DNA of 15,108 bases. Source: Lentimicrobium sp. Lineage in GTDB: Bacteria > Bacteroidota > Bacteroidia > Flavobacteriales > Flavobacteriaceae. A program made the translations under genes and the position numbers. Positions 1 to 7,009 of this stretch are shown piece by piece (position 1 is the stretch's first letter; each line of letters begins with the position of its first letter). Where the stretch lies: NCBI GenBank assembly GCA_022758945.1, contig JAEMQE010000021.1, positions 1 to 15,108 of the forward strand, in the 5' to 3' direction. Under the pieces are notes generated by a model. That model made no database searches, was not told where the DNA came from, and saw only the letters and a list, made by a program, of their open reading frames with translations.

Positions 1-303
1 ACGAATTTCACATCCGTTTTACTCAATCTGTATCGTGACGGAAAAGACAGCAACGGTTGGCATGCCGACAACGAAAAAGAATTGGGAATAAATCCAATAA
101 TTGCCTCAGTAAGCTTTGGAACAGAAAGAATTTTTCAATTGAAACACAATACGATTTCAAATCTAAAACAAAATATTGTACTGGAACATGGCAGTTTGTT
201 GCTAATGAAGGGAACAACTCAGCATTTCTGGAAACACCAAATTCCAAAAACCTCAAAAACAATTGGATCAAGAATAAATCTAACATTTCGGGTAATTGAA
301 TAA
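1..303 (+). CDS. alkB: AlkB-family 2OG-Fe(II) dioxygenase, C-terminal part (5' end outside window)
   Basis: Frame 1 is open from the first base and gives 100 residues before TAA at 301-303. The fragment carries the AlkB core: LLNLYRDG, then H21-A-D23 (the HxD iron ligands), the strand HGSLLLMKG, the distal iron ligand H79 in the WKHQIPK segment, and R91-INLTF-R97, the pair of arginines that hold 2-oxoglutarate and shape the active site in AlkB. Known family role: oxidative removal of methyl groups from alkylated bases in DNA or RNA, using Fe(II) and 2-oxoglutarate in the cytoplasm. Family members are about 200 aa, so roughly the N-terminal half lies outside the window. The ligands visible here are all intact, so it is cut by the window edge rather than broken. 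The substrate (single- or double-stranded DNA, or RNA) cannot be told from this part. It is followed 44 bp later by a gene with its own promoter box. Confidence 0.93.
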   Translation, partial: TNFTSVLLNLYRDGKDSNGWHADNEKELGINPIIASVSFGTERIFQLKHNTISNLKQNIVLEHGSLLLMKGTTQHFWKHQIPKTSKTIGSRINLTFRVIE

Positions 304-322
304 AAACTTCTATAAAATTTAT

Positions 323-330
323 TAGATTTG
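323..330 (+). promoter_or_regulatory. Putative -7 box (TAGATTTG) for the sterol desaturase gene
   Basis: TAGATTTG matches the Bacteroidetes -7 consensus TAnnTTTG and lies 17 bp before the ATG at 348. A TTG that could serve as the -33 element is at 296-298, giving a 24-bp spacer, slightly longer than the usual 17-23. It overlaps the end of the alkB reading frame. Such boxes arise by chance in AT-rich DNA, so confidence is moderate. Confidence 0.45.
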
Positions 331-347
331 GAAATTAATAGCTGATT

Positions 348-1175
348 ATGAATGAAATTATTTCTTATTTTTCCACTATTCCATCCTCACACAGAAGTTT
401 GATCCTAGTTGGTGGAATCGCTATTTTTTGGCTGATAGAAAATGCTTTTCCTCTTTTTAAGTTTACTTATAAAAAATGGCATCATGCAGGAATAAATTTA
501 TTCTTGACTTTTACCACCATTCTTATCAATTTTTCTTTAGCCTTTATTTTGTTGAAAACTTCCGATTGGACTATTGCCAATGATTTTGGCGTTTTACAAT
601 GGTTGCCTCCAATGCCTTTGTGGCTTTATACAATAATTGGTTTGCTTTTATTAGATTTAATTGGAGCCTATTTAGCACATTTTACAGAGCATAAAGTCAA
701 ATTTTTATGGCGTTTTCACCTGATTCATCACTCCGATACTTGGATTGACACAACCTCTGGAAATAGACACCATCCGGGCGAAAGTATCATCCGATTTATG
801 TTTACAATCTTGGGGATTTTAATGGTTGGAAGTCCAATGTGGATGGTTTTTATGTACCAAACCATTTCAGTCGTTTCTACTCAATTTACACACGCTAATA
901 TTGCATTACCAAAAAAAATAGATGCTTTTTTGAGTTATTTTATCGTGTCGCCAAATATGCACAAAGTACATCATCATTATAAATTGCCTTATACGGATAG
1001 TAATTATGGTAATATTTTTTCGATTTGGGATCGAATTTTTGGGACATTTATGTATCTTCCAAAAGAAGAAATTGTTTATGGAATAGACACCTATATGAAG
1101 CCCGAAGAGAACAATCGATTAAATAATTTATTAAAAATCCCTTTTCAAGAACTCCGTTCGCCAGAAAACAGTTAA
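348..1175 (+). CDS. Sterol desaturase / fatty acid hydroxylase superfamily membrane di-iron protein
   Basis: The 275-aa protein has the histidine clusters of the ERG3/fatty-acid-hydroxylase family: H111-x3-H115, H124-x2-H127-H128, N139-R-H141-H142 and H205-x2-H208-H209-H210. These bind two iron atoms at the cytoplasmic face of the membrane. Hydrophobic segments at about residues 17-35, 50-70, 91-110 and 150-170 fit an integral membrane protein with the histidines between and after them. Family members hydroxylate or desaturate C-H bonds of lipids such as sterols, fatty acids or carotenoids. Flavobacteria generally lack sterols, so a lipid or carotenoid-like substrate is more likely, but that is inference. 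The length is normal for the bacterial branch. No hairpin terminator is obvious after the stop; the 128 bp to the next gene are AT-rich and contain only near-matches to a promoter. Confidence 0.93.
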   Translation: MNEIISYFSTIPSSHRSLILVGGIAIFWLIENAFPLFKFTYKKWHHAGINLFLTFTTILINFSLAFILLKTSDWTIANDFGVLQWLPPMPLWLYTIIGLLLLDLIGAYLAHFTEHKVKFLWRFHLIHHSDTWIDTTSGNRHHPGESIIRFMFTILGILMVGSPMWMVFMYQTISVVSTQFTHANIALPKKIDAFLSYFIVSPNMHKVHHHYKLPYTDSNYGNIFSIWDRIFGTFMYLPKEEIVYGIDTYMKPEENNRLNNLLKIPFQELRSPENS

Positions 1176-1303
1176 AAACCTTAAAAAAAAATGACTTAAG
1201 ATAAAAAGTAATTATTTTTTTTATTAATATTGGTCAATAATTTGAAAACAAACCTATTAATCATTAACCCTTATAAATAAATAATTGAATTAATTTTCAC
1301 CTA

Positions 1304-1582
1304 ATGAAGAAGAGTAACCGCAAAGAATTAAATTGGGAACAAACAGAAAAACTTGTTACGTTTGCCTTAGAGGAAAAAAACCCTTTTGAAATCATCAAAA
1401 AAGAATTTGGCTTAGCCGAAAAAGAGGTTCTTGAGATCATGAAAAAAAAGATGCCCGCAGAAAAATTTGAAATGTGGAAAAAGAAAGCTTTAGCAAGTAA
1501 ACCTAAACCTAAACCTGCTAAAATTGATGATTTTGATGAAGATTTGGACGGCAAATATTATATAAAAAATAAACTTGATTAA
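1304..1582 (+). CDS. DUF2805 / TIGR03643 family small protein
   Basis: This 92-aa basic protein matches my memory of the TIGR03643/DUF2805 family: a short N-terminal helix starting near NWEQTEKLV, the segment NPFEIIKKEFGL, then EKEVLEIMKKKMPAEKFEMWKK with the conserved Met and Trp residues. The first 65 residues look like a helix-turn-helix-type fold, followed by a Lys-Pro-rich linker (about residues 66-72) and an acidic tail. Members average about 90 aa and have no established function; a nucleic-acid-binding role is only a guess from the fold-like pattern and basic charge. The gene stands alone, with a U-tract hairpin six bases after its stop. The ATG at 1304 is the first one in frame and gives the family's normal N-terminus. 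Confidence 0.85.
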   Translation: MKKSNRKELNWEQTEKLVTFALEEKNPFEIIKKEFGLAEKEVLEIMKKKMPAEKFEMWKKKALASKPKPKPAKIDDFDEDLDGKYYIKNKLD

Positions 1583-1587
1583 AAATT

Positions 1588-1617
1588 AAACTCCTGAATC
1601 ATAGGAGTTTTTTTTTT
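1588..1617 (+). terminator. Rho-independent terminator after the DUF2805 gene
   Basis: AAACTCCT at 1588-1595 pairs perfectly with AGGAGTTT at 1603-1610 around a 7-nt loop, and the T-run continues to 1617. It starts six bases after the stop codon at 1580-1582. Confidence 0.9.
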
Positions 1618-1632
1618 ATAAACCCATTTCAT

Positions 1633-1653
1633 GTCCATAAAATCTTTATGGAC
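1633..1653. promoter_or_regulatory. Perfect 9-bp dyad upstream of the M61 peptidase gene
   Basis: GTCCATAAA (1633-1641) and TTTATGGAC (1645-1653) form a perfect inverted repeat around ATC. No T-run follows, so it does not look like a terminator. It lies 53 bp before the ATG at 1707, where an operator or a leader hairpin could sit. I recognise no regulator that binds this sequence. Confidence 0.45.
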
Positions 1654-1706
1654 TGTAACAATTTCATCCTTTTAAAGTCAAATAACCAAACTAACAATCC
1701 AAATAA

Positions 1707-3566
1707 ATGAAAAAAATAATTTTCGCCTTAGCATTTGCTTCCGTTTTATGGAGCTGCAAAACGACTAGTTCATCAACAGCCTCTTCTATCAAAGATGAAG
1801 TTCAGGTAAACATTAATCTAAACGACATCAAGGACGACAAGGTTTTAGTAACTATAATTTCTCCAAAAATCAAAACTGACGAAATTACGTATCACATTCC
1901 TAAAACTGTCCCAGGGACCTATTCAGAAGATAATTTTGGAAGATATATCGATGATTTAAAAGCCTTTGATAAAAAAGGAAATCTATTGACTGTAAAAAAA
2001 ACAGATGAGAATTCGTGGTCTATTGCCAATGCAAAAAGCTTGGATAAAATCACTTATTTAGTAAACGACACCTTTGATACGGAAAAAGGCAAAGGTTTTG
2101 GCAGTGAAGATATATTTTCACCTTGTGGTTCAAATATTGATGCTGGCAAAAACGTAATGCTCAATACGCATTGTTTTGTGGGTTATTTTACGGATTATAT
2201 GTCAGTTCCTTATCAACTAACCGTTTTGCATCCAGCTGGACTTTGGGGAGCAACCTCAATGATTGATCAGGATTCAACTGCTACAAATGATTTGTTTGTG
2301 ACCTCGCGTTATGCTGAATTGGTGGAAAACCCAATTATGTATTCGAAACCAAATTACACCACTTTTGCCGTTGATAATATGGAAATTCAAATTGCCGTGT
2401 ATTCTCCCACCGGGAAAGTCACAGCCGAAAGTATCACTCCAGATATGAAAACGATGATGACCGCTCAAAAACATTTTTTGGGTTCCATAAATACTACAAA
2501 AAAATACAGTGTACTGTTGTATTTATCCACAATGAGAAATGACGCACAAGGTTTTGGAGCCTTGGAACATCCAACTGCAACAACAGTTGTTTTTCCTGAA
2601 ATGATGCCTGCAGACGCTTTGACTAAAGAGTTGAAAGATGTGGTTTCGCACGAGTTTTTCCATATTGTAACGCCATTGACCATACATTCACAAGAAATTC
2701 AAAATTTTGATTACAATGCTCCTAAAATGTCCGAACATTTATGGATGTATGAAGGCGTAACCGAATATTTTGCCAATCTTTTCCAAATCAATCAAGGATT
2801 AATTGACGAAGATGAATTTTATACTCGAATAGCAGGAAAAATTGAAAATGCAAGCAAAATGAATGATACTATGCCATTTACAACGATGAGCAAAAATGTA
2901 TTTGTAGAACCTTATAAAACACAATATTTGAATGTCTATGAAAAAGGAGCTTTGATAGGAATGTGCTTGGATATTATCATCAGAGAAAACAGCAATGGTA
3001 AAAGAGGAATTCTCGACCTAATGCAAAAATTATCCAATGAATATGGCGTTTCTAAAGCATTTAATGACGACGAACTTTTTGCTAAAATAACCGAATTGAC
3101 TTATCCTGAAGTTGGTGATTTCTTAAAAACTTACGTTTCAGGATCAACTCCAATTCCTTACGACACCTATTTGGCAAAAGTTGGTGTAACGAAATCAACC
3201 AAAAAAACAGCTACGAATGTGTTTTTAAAAGGGCAAATTCCTTACATTACAGTTGATCAATCCACTAAAGAAATCCATGTTATTCCAAATAGTGAGTTAA
3301 ACGATTTTTACACAAATCTTGGCATCAAGGGAGGAGACATTTTATTGGCAATCAATGACAAATCATATTCTTTAAACAATATCTATGATATGATTATGGA
3401 AAGTGAAAAGTGGAAAGAAAATGACCCAATCTCTGTAAAAATAAAACGTGAGGGTAAAGAACAAATCCTCAAAGGAAAAATCAAACTTCCGTATGAAGAA
3501 AAACAAAGTTTCGAAGCAACGGATGCAACAAAATCAACATTGAAAGAAGCTTGGTTAAAAGGATAA
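1707..3566 (+). CDS. M61-family metallopeptidase lipoprotein with C-terminal PDZ domain
   Basis: The 619-aa protein begins with a lipoprotein signal (hydrophobic residues 4-14, lipobox L14-W-S-C17, with an unusual Trp) followed by a Ser/Thr-rich linker. The M61 (glycyl aminopeptidase-like) N-terminal beta domain follows. The zinc motif is H315-E316-F-F-H319, and the third ligand is E349 in WMYEGVTEYF, which is the M61 arrangement. A PDZ domain at about residues 509-595 contains GIKGGDILLAIND (from G539) and ends near IKLP. The family cleaves peptides, with preference in studied members for N-terminal Gly or Ala. The signal indicates a lipid-anchored envelope enzyme, probably for peptide processing or scavenging. 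It is monocistronic, with its own terminator and a dyad in its leader. The domain order and length are normal for the Bacteroidetes branch. The exact substrate cannot be read from sequence. Confidence 0.93.
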   Translation: MKKIIFALAFASVLWSCKTTSSSTASSIKDEVQVNINLNDIKDDKVLVTIISPKIKTDEITYHIPKTVPGTYSEDNFGRYIDDLKAFDKKGNLLTVKKTDENSWSIANAKSLDKITYLVNDTFDTEKGKGFGSEDIFSPCGSNIDAGKNVMLNTHCFVGYFTDYMSVPYQLTVLHPAGLWGATSMIDQDSTATNDLFVTSRYAELVENPIMYSKPNYTTFAVDNMEIQIAVYSPTGKVTAESITPDMKTMMTAQKHFLGSINTTKKYSVLLYLSTMRNDAQGFGALEHPTATTVVFPEMMPADALTKELKDVVSHEFFHIVTPLTIHSQEIQNFDYNAPKMSEHLWMYEGVTEYFANLFQINQGLIDEDEFYTRIAGKIENASKMNDTMPFTTMSKNVFVEPYKTQYLNVYEKGALIGMCLDIIIRENSNGKRGILDLMQKLSNEYGVSKAFNDDELFAKITELTYPEVGDFLKTYVSGSTPIPYDTYLAKVGVTKSTKKTATNVFLKGQIPYITVDQSTKEIHVIPNSELNDFYTNLGIKGGDILLAINDKSYSLNNIYDMIMESEKWKENDPISVKIKREGKEQILKGKIKLPYEEKQSFEATDATKSTLKEAWLKG

Positions 3567-3583
3567 AAAAACAATTCATTTAT

Positions 3584-3617
3584 AAAAAAACCAATTTAGA
3601 AATAGATTGGTTTTTTT
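3584..3617 (+). terminator. Rho-independent terminator after the M61 peptidase gene
   Basis: A-tract plus CCAAT (3584-3595) pairs with ATTGG plus seven T (3606-3617) around a 10-nt loop. It begins 17 bases after the stop codon. Confidence 0.85.
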
Positions 3618-3688
3618 ATGAAATTACAAGAGTATAGTAGCTGCTATTTCCAACAATTTGCTTTATTTTGCAAAAAACAAAAACACCA

Positions 3689-4399
3689 ATGAAAAAATCA
3701 ATTGTTGCCTTCTTTACCCTTTTACTTTTAGCTTCTTGTAACAAGGAAGTTCCCAAAACAAATTTACACCTTACTGGAAATATCAAAGGTTTAAAAAAAG
3801 GAACTTTATACATACAAAGGGTGGTCGATACCAGTCTTGTTGCAATTGACACCATTAAAATTGATGGAGATTCAAAATTTGAAACTGATATAAATTTAAA
3901 ATCAGCTGAGATGCTCTATTTATTTTTAGACAGAGGCGTTACAAATTCAATGGATAATAACATTTTGTTTTTTGCTGAACCTGGGAATATAAATATTGAC
4001 ACCAATCTGGATTCTTACATTTCAAGTTCGAAAATAACTGGCTCAAAAAATCAGGAAAAATATGAAGAGTATCAAAAAATAAATACTCGTTTTAGAGATG
4101 AAAATCTTGACTTGATTGAACAAAAATTCAATGCTATCAAAAGCAATAACTCAAAAGCTACTGACAGTCTAAATGCAAAACAGGATAACAACACCAAACG
4201 TAAATATTTGTTTGCCACTAATTTTGCCATCAACAATAGAGAATATGAAGTGGCTCCCTATATCGCCTTATCCGATATTTATGATATCAATATCAAATAT
4301 TTAGATACCATTCAAAAATCAATGTCACCAAAAGTAGCACAATCGCTTTACGGTAAAAAGTTAACTCAATATATAGCAAAAATTAAAGCTCAGAAATAA
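3689..4399 (+). CDS. DUF4369-domain lipoprotein without thioredoxin domain
   Basis: Starting at the ATG at 3689, the 236-aa product opens with a textbook lipoprotein signal, a Lys-Lys start, a hydrophobic run and the lipobox L14-A-S-C17. An upstream in-frame TTG at 3668 would add seven residues before the signal and sits in promoter-like sequence, so I reject it. Residues about 25-115 (from LTGNIKGLKKGTLYIQR to AEPGNINID) match DUF4369, a beta-sandwich domain usually placed in front of an AhpC/TSA thioredoxin domain in Bacteroidetes lipoproteins. Here the rest (about 120-236) is charged and helical with no CxxC motif, so this is a stand-alone form. It is probably anchored in the envelope; its function is unknown. 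It has its own strong terminator and converges on the DUF5362 gene. Confidence 0.85.
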   Translation: MKKSIVAFFTLLLLASCNKEVPKTNLHLTGNIKGLKKGTLYIQRVVDTSLVAIDTIKIDGDSKFETDINLKSAEMLYLFLDRGVTNSMDNNILFFAEPGNINIDTNLDSYISSSKITGSKNQEKYEEYQKINTRFRDENLDLIEQKFNAIKSNNSKATDSLNAKQDNNTKRKYLFATNFAINNREYEVAPYIALSDIYDINIKYLDTIQKSMSPKVAQSLYGKKLTQYIAKIKAQK

Positions 4400-4423
4400 C
4401 TTAATTTAGCTCCTAATAAATAT

Positions 4424-4458
4424 AAAACCCGTCTTGTTTTAAAAACAAGACGGGTTTT
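4424..4458. terminator. Bidirectional terminator between convergent genes
   Basis: A 17-base arm (4424-4440, beginning AAAACCCGTC) and its exact complement (4442-4458, ending GACGGGTTTT) form a near-continuous hairpin with GC-rich centre and A/T tracts on both sides. It can therefore terminate transcription of the DUF4369 gene rightward and of the DUF5362 gene leftward. Confidence 0.92.
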
Positions 4459-4477
4459 TACTATAACACAAAAATAT

Positions 4478-4960
4478 TTATCTAAGACCAACCGTTATAG
4501 CTGCAATAATTACCCCTGCAAAAATTAAGGCATAAAAACACAACATAATTACTGCCAAAATCCCTATAAACTTGTAATGTGATTTCAAATACTCGAATGA
4601 TTTAGCCAGTGTTTCCGAATCATTATCGCGAAAAGCAGTCCTTAAATTGGATGCAAACCTATTCAAATAATATATTGGAAAGAAATAAAGAGCAGCAATT
4701 ATCAAATATAAAGCTGTTATAAACGACCCTCCTAGCGACGCAAAAGTGCCCATTTCCCGACTCATATTGCTCATGAATGCGAACAGTGTTCCTGCAAAAA
4801 TTGCGGCTAAAACAATGAAACCAATTCCTATATAACCAAGAATGGATAAAAAATAAGCCCATCTAGCAGCCTCTTTCAGAAATCCTTTTGCAGATTCATT
4901 CAACTGTAATTCAAATTCTTCAACCGTAGTTTCTTCTGATGGTTCAACCATTTCTTCCAT
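4478..4960 (-). CDS. DUF5362-family membrane protein
   Basis: From the ATG at 4960 the protein is 160 aa. An acidic N-terminus (residues 1-30, with repeated Glu) leads to an amphipathic segment LNESAKGFLKEAARWAYF that I associate with DUF5362. Three membrane segments follow at about 35-60, 80-100 and 131-157, with a charged loop at 101-130. The function is unknown; it is probably an inner-membrane protein. A TTG nine codons upstream (4985-4987) would extend the frame, but that TTG is the last three bases of a -7 promoter box (4985-4992), so transcripts would start after it; this supports the ATG at 4960. The gene is monocistronic and ends in the bidirectional terminator shared with the DUF4369 gene. 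Confidence 0.8.
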   Translation of the reverse strand: MEEMVEPSEETTVEEFELQLNESAKGFLKEAARWAYFLSILGYIGIGFIVLAAIFAGTLFAFMSNMSREMGTFASLGGSFITALYLIIAALYFFPIYYLNRFASNLRTAFRDNDSETLAKSFEYLKSHYKFIGILAVIMLCFYALIFAGVIIAAITVGLR

Positions 4961-4984
4961 ATCAATAGTATTTAAGTTAGACCT

Positions 4985-4992
4985 CAAATCTA
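4985..4992 (-). promoter_or_regulatory. Putative -7 box (TAGATTTG) for the DUF5362 gene
   Basis: On the minus strand TAGATTTG matches TAnnTTTG and ends 24 bases before the ATG at 4960. No TTG stands at the expected -33 distance. It is useful mainly because it decides the start codon of the gene. Confidence 0.45.
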
Positions 4993-5071
4993 ATGAAAAT
5001 TCTATGATAATAACGGCCCTGAATTATAATTTTGACTCTATTTACTTTCATTCTAAAGTATTCAAAAACAA

Positions 5072-5100
5072 AAAACCATCCCGTTTGAAAGGATGGTTTT
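5072..5100 (-). terminator. Terminator of the tRNA-Thr transcript
   Basis: AAAACCATCC (5072-5081) and GGATGGTTTT (5091-5100) pair perfectly around a 9-nt loop. Read on the minus strand, the hairpin begins eight bases after the tRNA 3' end and runs into a T-rich tract. Confidence 0.88.
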
Positions 5101-5107
5101 ACTAAAG

Positions 5108-5181
5108 AGCCGGCGGAGGGACTCGAACCCACGACCTGCTGATTACAAATCAGCTGCTCTAGCCAACTGAGCTACGCTGGC
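5108..5181 (-). tRNA. tRNA-Thr (anticodon UGU)
   Basis: On the minus strand the 5' acceptor half GCCAGCG (5175-5181) faces CGCCGGC (5109-5115). The D-arm has AGCTCAGTTGGCTAGAGC, the anticodon arm is GCTGA-TTTGTAA-TCAGC with TGT at the centre, and the T-loop is TTCGAGT. The discriminator is T at 5108, and CCA is not encoded. Two positions do not pair: A4 against C69 in the acceptor stem, and T50 against T64 in the T-stem. All other stems are regular, and the gene has both a good promoter and a terminator, so it is most likely functional. Confidence 0.95.
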
Positions 5182-5196
5182 GACTCATTACGGTTG

Positions 5197-5226
5197 CAAA
5201 TATAAGTCTGAATTTCAATTTTCCAA
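5197..5226 (-). promoter_or_regulatory. tRNA-Thr promoter (TTG - 19 bp - TATATTTG)
   Basis: On the minus strand TTG (5224-5226) is followed after exactly 19 bp by TATATTTG (5197-5204), a full match to the Bacteroidetes -33/-7 consensus. The mature tRNA begins 16 bp further on. It is the best promoter in the window. Confidence 0.75.
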
Positions 5227-5257
5227 AAAAAATCAGACCTTTTTATTGACTTTTTTT
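5225..5257 (-). terminator. Weak terminator of the 89-aa protein gene
   Basis: On the minus strand AAAAAAAGTCA (5247-5257) can pair with TGATTTTTTT (5226-5235), with one G-T wobble and a loop of 11 nt, followed by T. It overlaps the stop codon region at 5256-5258 and the -33 element of the tRNA promoter. The stem is mostly A-T, so strength is doubtful. Confidence 0.4.
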
Positions 5258-5525
5258 ACTGTAATTCGTTGATTTTAGCAATCAATTGATTTGCAGTTTG
5301 TTCCAATTCAACATTAATTTGTTTGAAGTGGGCTTTTTTATCTTCCACTTTTTTAGCGTTTACTTTTGTAATCAAAGTATCAAAAGCTGCTATTGCTTCA
5401 TCAATTAAAGCGTTAGTTTCTGTTGTTGGTTTTCCTGTAGTAGAAATTTCAAACAAGTAAACTGCTTCAATAATATCTCCTAAAACGTAGTTGATGTCTT
5501 TTTTTAAATTCTTAACGTTTGCCAT
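5256..5525 (-). CDS. Small helical hypothetical protein
   Basis: This 89-aa protein has no signal peptide, membrane segment, cysteine or histidine cluster beyond single residues. It is rich in Ala, Lys, Glu, Ile and Leu with heptad-like spacing (segments around KNLKKDINYVLGDIIEAVYLF, split by a TTGKPTTET loop at about 29-37, then two more helices to the end), so it should fold as a small helical bundle or coiled coil. I do not recognise a named family. The ATG at 5525 is preceded 26 bp upstream by a -7 box (TACTTTTG), so it is likely transcribed on its own, although it also lies 56 bp after manA in the same direction. It probably is a real gene: it opens with Met-Ala, its composition is even, and no competing frame exists. 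Confidence 0.75.
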   Translation of the reverse strand: MANVKNLKKDINYVLGDIIEAVYLFEISTTGKPTTETNALIDEAIAAFDTLITKVNAKKVEDKKAHFKQINVELEQTANQLIAKINELQ

Positions 5526-5551
5526 TTTTTTTTAATTTTAATTTGCGATTG

Positions 5552-5559
5552 CAAAAGTA
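5552..5559 (-). promoter_or_regulatory. Putative -7 box (TACTTTTG) for the 89-aa protein gene
   Basis: Minus-strand TACTTTTG matches TAnnTTTG and ends 26 bases before the ATG at 5525. At the -33 distance there is TCG rather than TTG. A short dyad TTTGC-gat-TGCAAA overlaps it. Confidence 0.4.
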
Positions 5560-5581
5560 CACATAATCTTTCTATTACCGA

Positions 5582-6550
5582 CTATGAAATATAAATTTCT
5601 AAAATCGAAGCTTTCCCATTGAGAATGAAAGCCTTCATGGCTGCTGGAATTAAAACGGTATCTCCCTTTTTATATTGAAATTTTATGTTGTTGTATTCTA
5701 TATCGAAATTGCCTTCCACACACATATATACCGTAAATGTTTTCCCGGTTTTGTTCACTTCAATTTTTCCATCTAATGGTAGAAAGTTAGTGGTAAAATA
5801 AGGACAATCTACCATAAAATTCGATTGATTCAAATCTTTATTGTATTTTTTATGAGTATCAATTTTTTTGTAATTGATAGCGTCTAGAGCTAAATCGACG
5901 TGCAATTCTCTATGATTTCCTGCTGCATCCACTCTATCAAAATCATACAATCTGTACGTAATATCAGACGTTTGCTGAATTTCGGCGATAACCAAACCAG
6001 CTCCAATGGCGTGAACCGTTCCGGTTTCCAAAAAGAAAACATCTCCAACTTCCACTTTTACATTGTCAAGAATGGAAAGTAAGGTTTTGTTTTTTAGATT
6101 TTCTAAATACTCCGCAGGATTAGAATCTTCTTTAAAACCTACAATTAATTCAGAATCTTTATCCGCTTGTAACACATACCACATTTCGGTTTTTCCAAAA
6201 GAATTATGGCGTTTTTTGGCCAATTCATCATTGGGATGCACTTGTATCGATAAATCTTCATGAGCATCCAGATATTTGAAGAGCAGTGGAAATTGTTTTC
6301 CAAAACGCTTGTAAACGTCTGTTCCTAAAAAGTCTTCCGGATTTGAATCAATCAATTCGTTGAGTGATTTTCCAGCCAGAATTCCATTAGAAACTACACT
6401 TACATCGCCTTCAACAGTCGATATTTCCCAGCTTTCGCCAGTTATATCAGAAATAATAGGTTTATTTAGGAATGATTGCAATTTGGTTCCTCCCCAAATT
6501 CTTTCTTTTAAAATCGGTGCAAACTGCAACGGATATATATTAAAACTCAT
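5582..6550 (-). CDS. manA: Mannose-6-phosphate isomerase, class I (short form)
   Basis: The 322-aa enzyme interconverts mannose 6-phosphate and fructose 6-phosphate, feeding GDP-mannose and sugar-nucleotide synthesis. Visible features of the zinc cupin are Q103-V-H105-P-N-D, E122 in KTEMWYVL, and H180 in ETGTVHAIGAG; the catalytic arginine is R200 in TSDITYRLYDFDR. The N-terminal PILKERIWGG motif is typical. Length and motif spacing fit the Bacillus-like short ManA rather than the roughly 390-aa enterobacterial form. The C-terminal third (from about residue 230) is the second cupin lobe. It starts 3 nt after the peroxiredoxin stop, so it is the last gene of a tight operon with the pterin synthase and the peroxiredoxin. 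No metabolic link between the three is obvious. Confidence 0.95.
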   Translation of the reverse strand: MSFNIYPLQFAPILKERIWGGTKLQSFLNKPIISDITGESWEISTVEGDVSVVSNGILAGKSLNELIDSNPEDFLGTDVYKRFGKQFPLLFKYLDAHEDLSIQVHPNDELAKKRHNSFGKTEMWYVLQADKDSELIVGFKEDSNPAEYLENLKNKTLLSILDNVKVEVGDVFFLETGTVHAIGAGLVIAEIQQTSDITYRLYDFDRVDAAGNHRELHVDLALDAINYKKIDTHKKYNKDLNQSNFMVDCPYFTTNFLPLDGKIEVNKTGKTFTVYMCVEGNFDIEYNNIKFQYKKGDTVLIPAAMKAFILNGKASILEIYIS

Positions 6551-6553
6551 AAT

Positions 6554-7009
6554 TTACACTAATTGCTTAATCATTTCTAATGCTCTGGGAATATGATTCG
6601 TAGCCACTAAACTATCAAAAACCAATTGGATTATTCCGTTTTTGTCCACTACATAAGTCACTCTGCCGGGAAGCAAGCCAAATAAATCAGGCTTAACGCC
6701 AAAAAGACTTCTGATTTTTTTATCCGAATCTGAAAGCAAAATAAAAGGCAGTTTATATTTTTGAATGAATTTTTCGTGCGAAGCAATACTATCACTACTG
6801 ATGCCAATAACTTCGGCTCCTAAATCTTTAAAATCTTCGTATTGATCTCGAAAACTACAAGCTTGAGCCGTGCAACCTGGCGTATTATCTTTTGGATAAA
6901 AATAAAAAACTACTGGTTTTTTACCAACGATTGCAGCACTGTCAAAATCGTTACCATCATTATCTTTTGCTGAAAAAATGGGAATTTTATCTCCTACTTG
7001 TAGTGCCAT
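6554..7009 (-). CDS. bcp: Thioredoxin-dependent peroxiredoxin, PrxQ/Bcp type
   Basis: The 151-aa protein reduces hydrogen and organic peroxides in the cytoplasm, taking electrons from thioredoxin. The peroxidatic cysteine is C46 in DNTPGCTAQ and the resolving cysteine is C51 five residues later, followed by FRD. This C-x4-C spacing defines the atypical 2-Cys PrxQ/Bcp group. The active-site YPKDNTPG strand and a full thioredoxin-like fold follow; length is normal. Its ATG overlaps the stop codon of the pterin synthase gene (TAATG at 7007-7011, one base shared), which suggests translational coupling, and manA follows after 3 nt. Confidence 0.96.
   Translation of the reverse strand: MALQVGDKIPIFSAKDNDGNDFDSAAIVGKKPVVFYFYPKDNTPGCTAQACSFRDQYEDFKDLGAEVIGISSDSIASHEKFIQKYKLPFILLSDSDKKIRSLFGVKPDLFGLLPGRVTYVVDKNGIIQLVFDSLVATNHIPRALEMIKQLV

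Noticed and set aside
1176..1303. AT-rich gap before the DUF2805 gene examined for a promoter
   Set aside because: TAATTTG near 1239 is one base short of the consensus; support is too weak to list.
1588..1653. The dyad at 1633-1653 considered as part of the DUF2805 terminator
   Set aside because: A complete U-tract hairpin already ends at 1617, and the dyad is not followed by T residues.
3668..3688. TTG start extending the DUF4369 lipoprotein by seven residues
   Set aside because: The lipoprotein signal begins at the ATG at 3689, and the TTG lies in promoter-like sequence TTTATTTTG.
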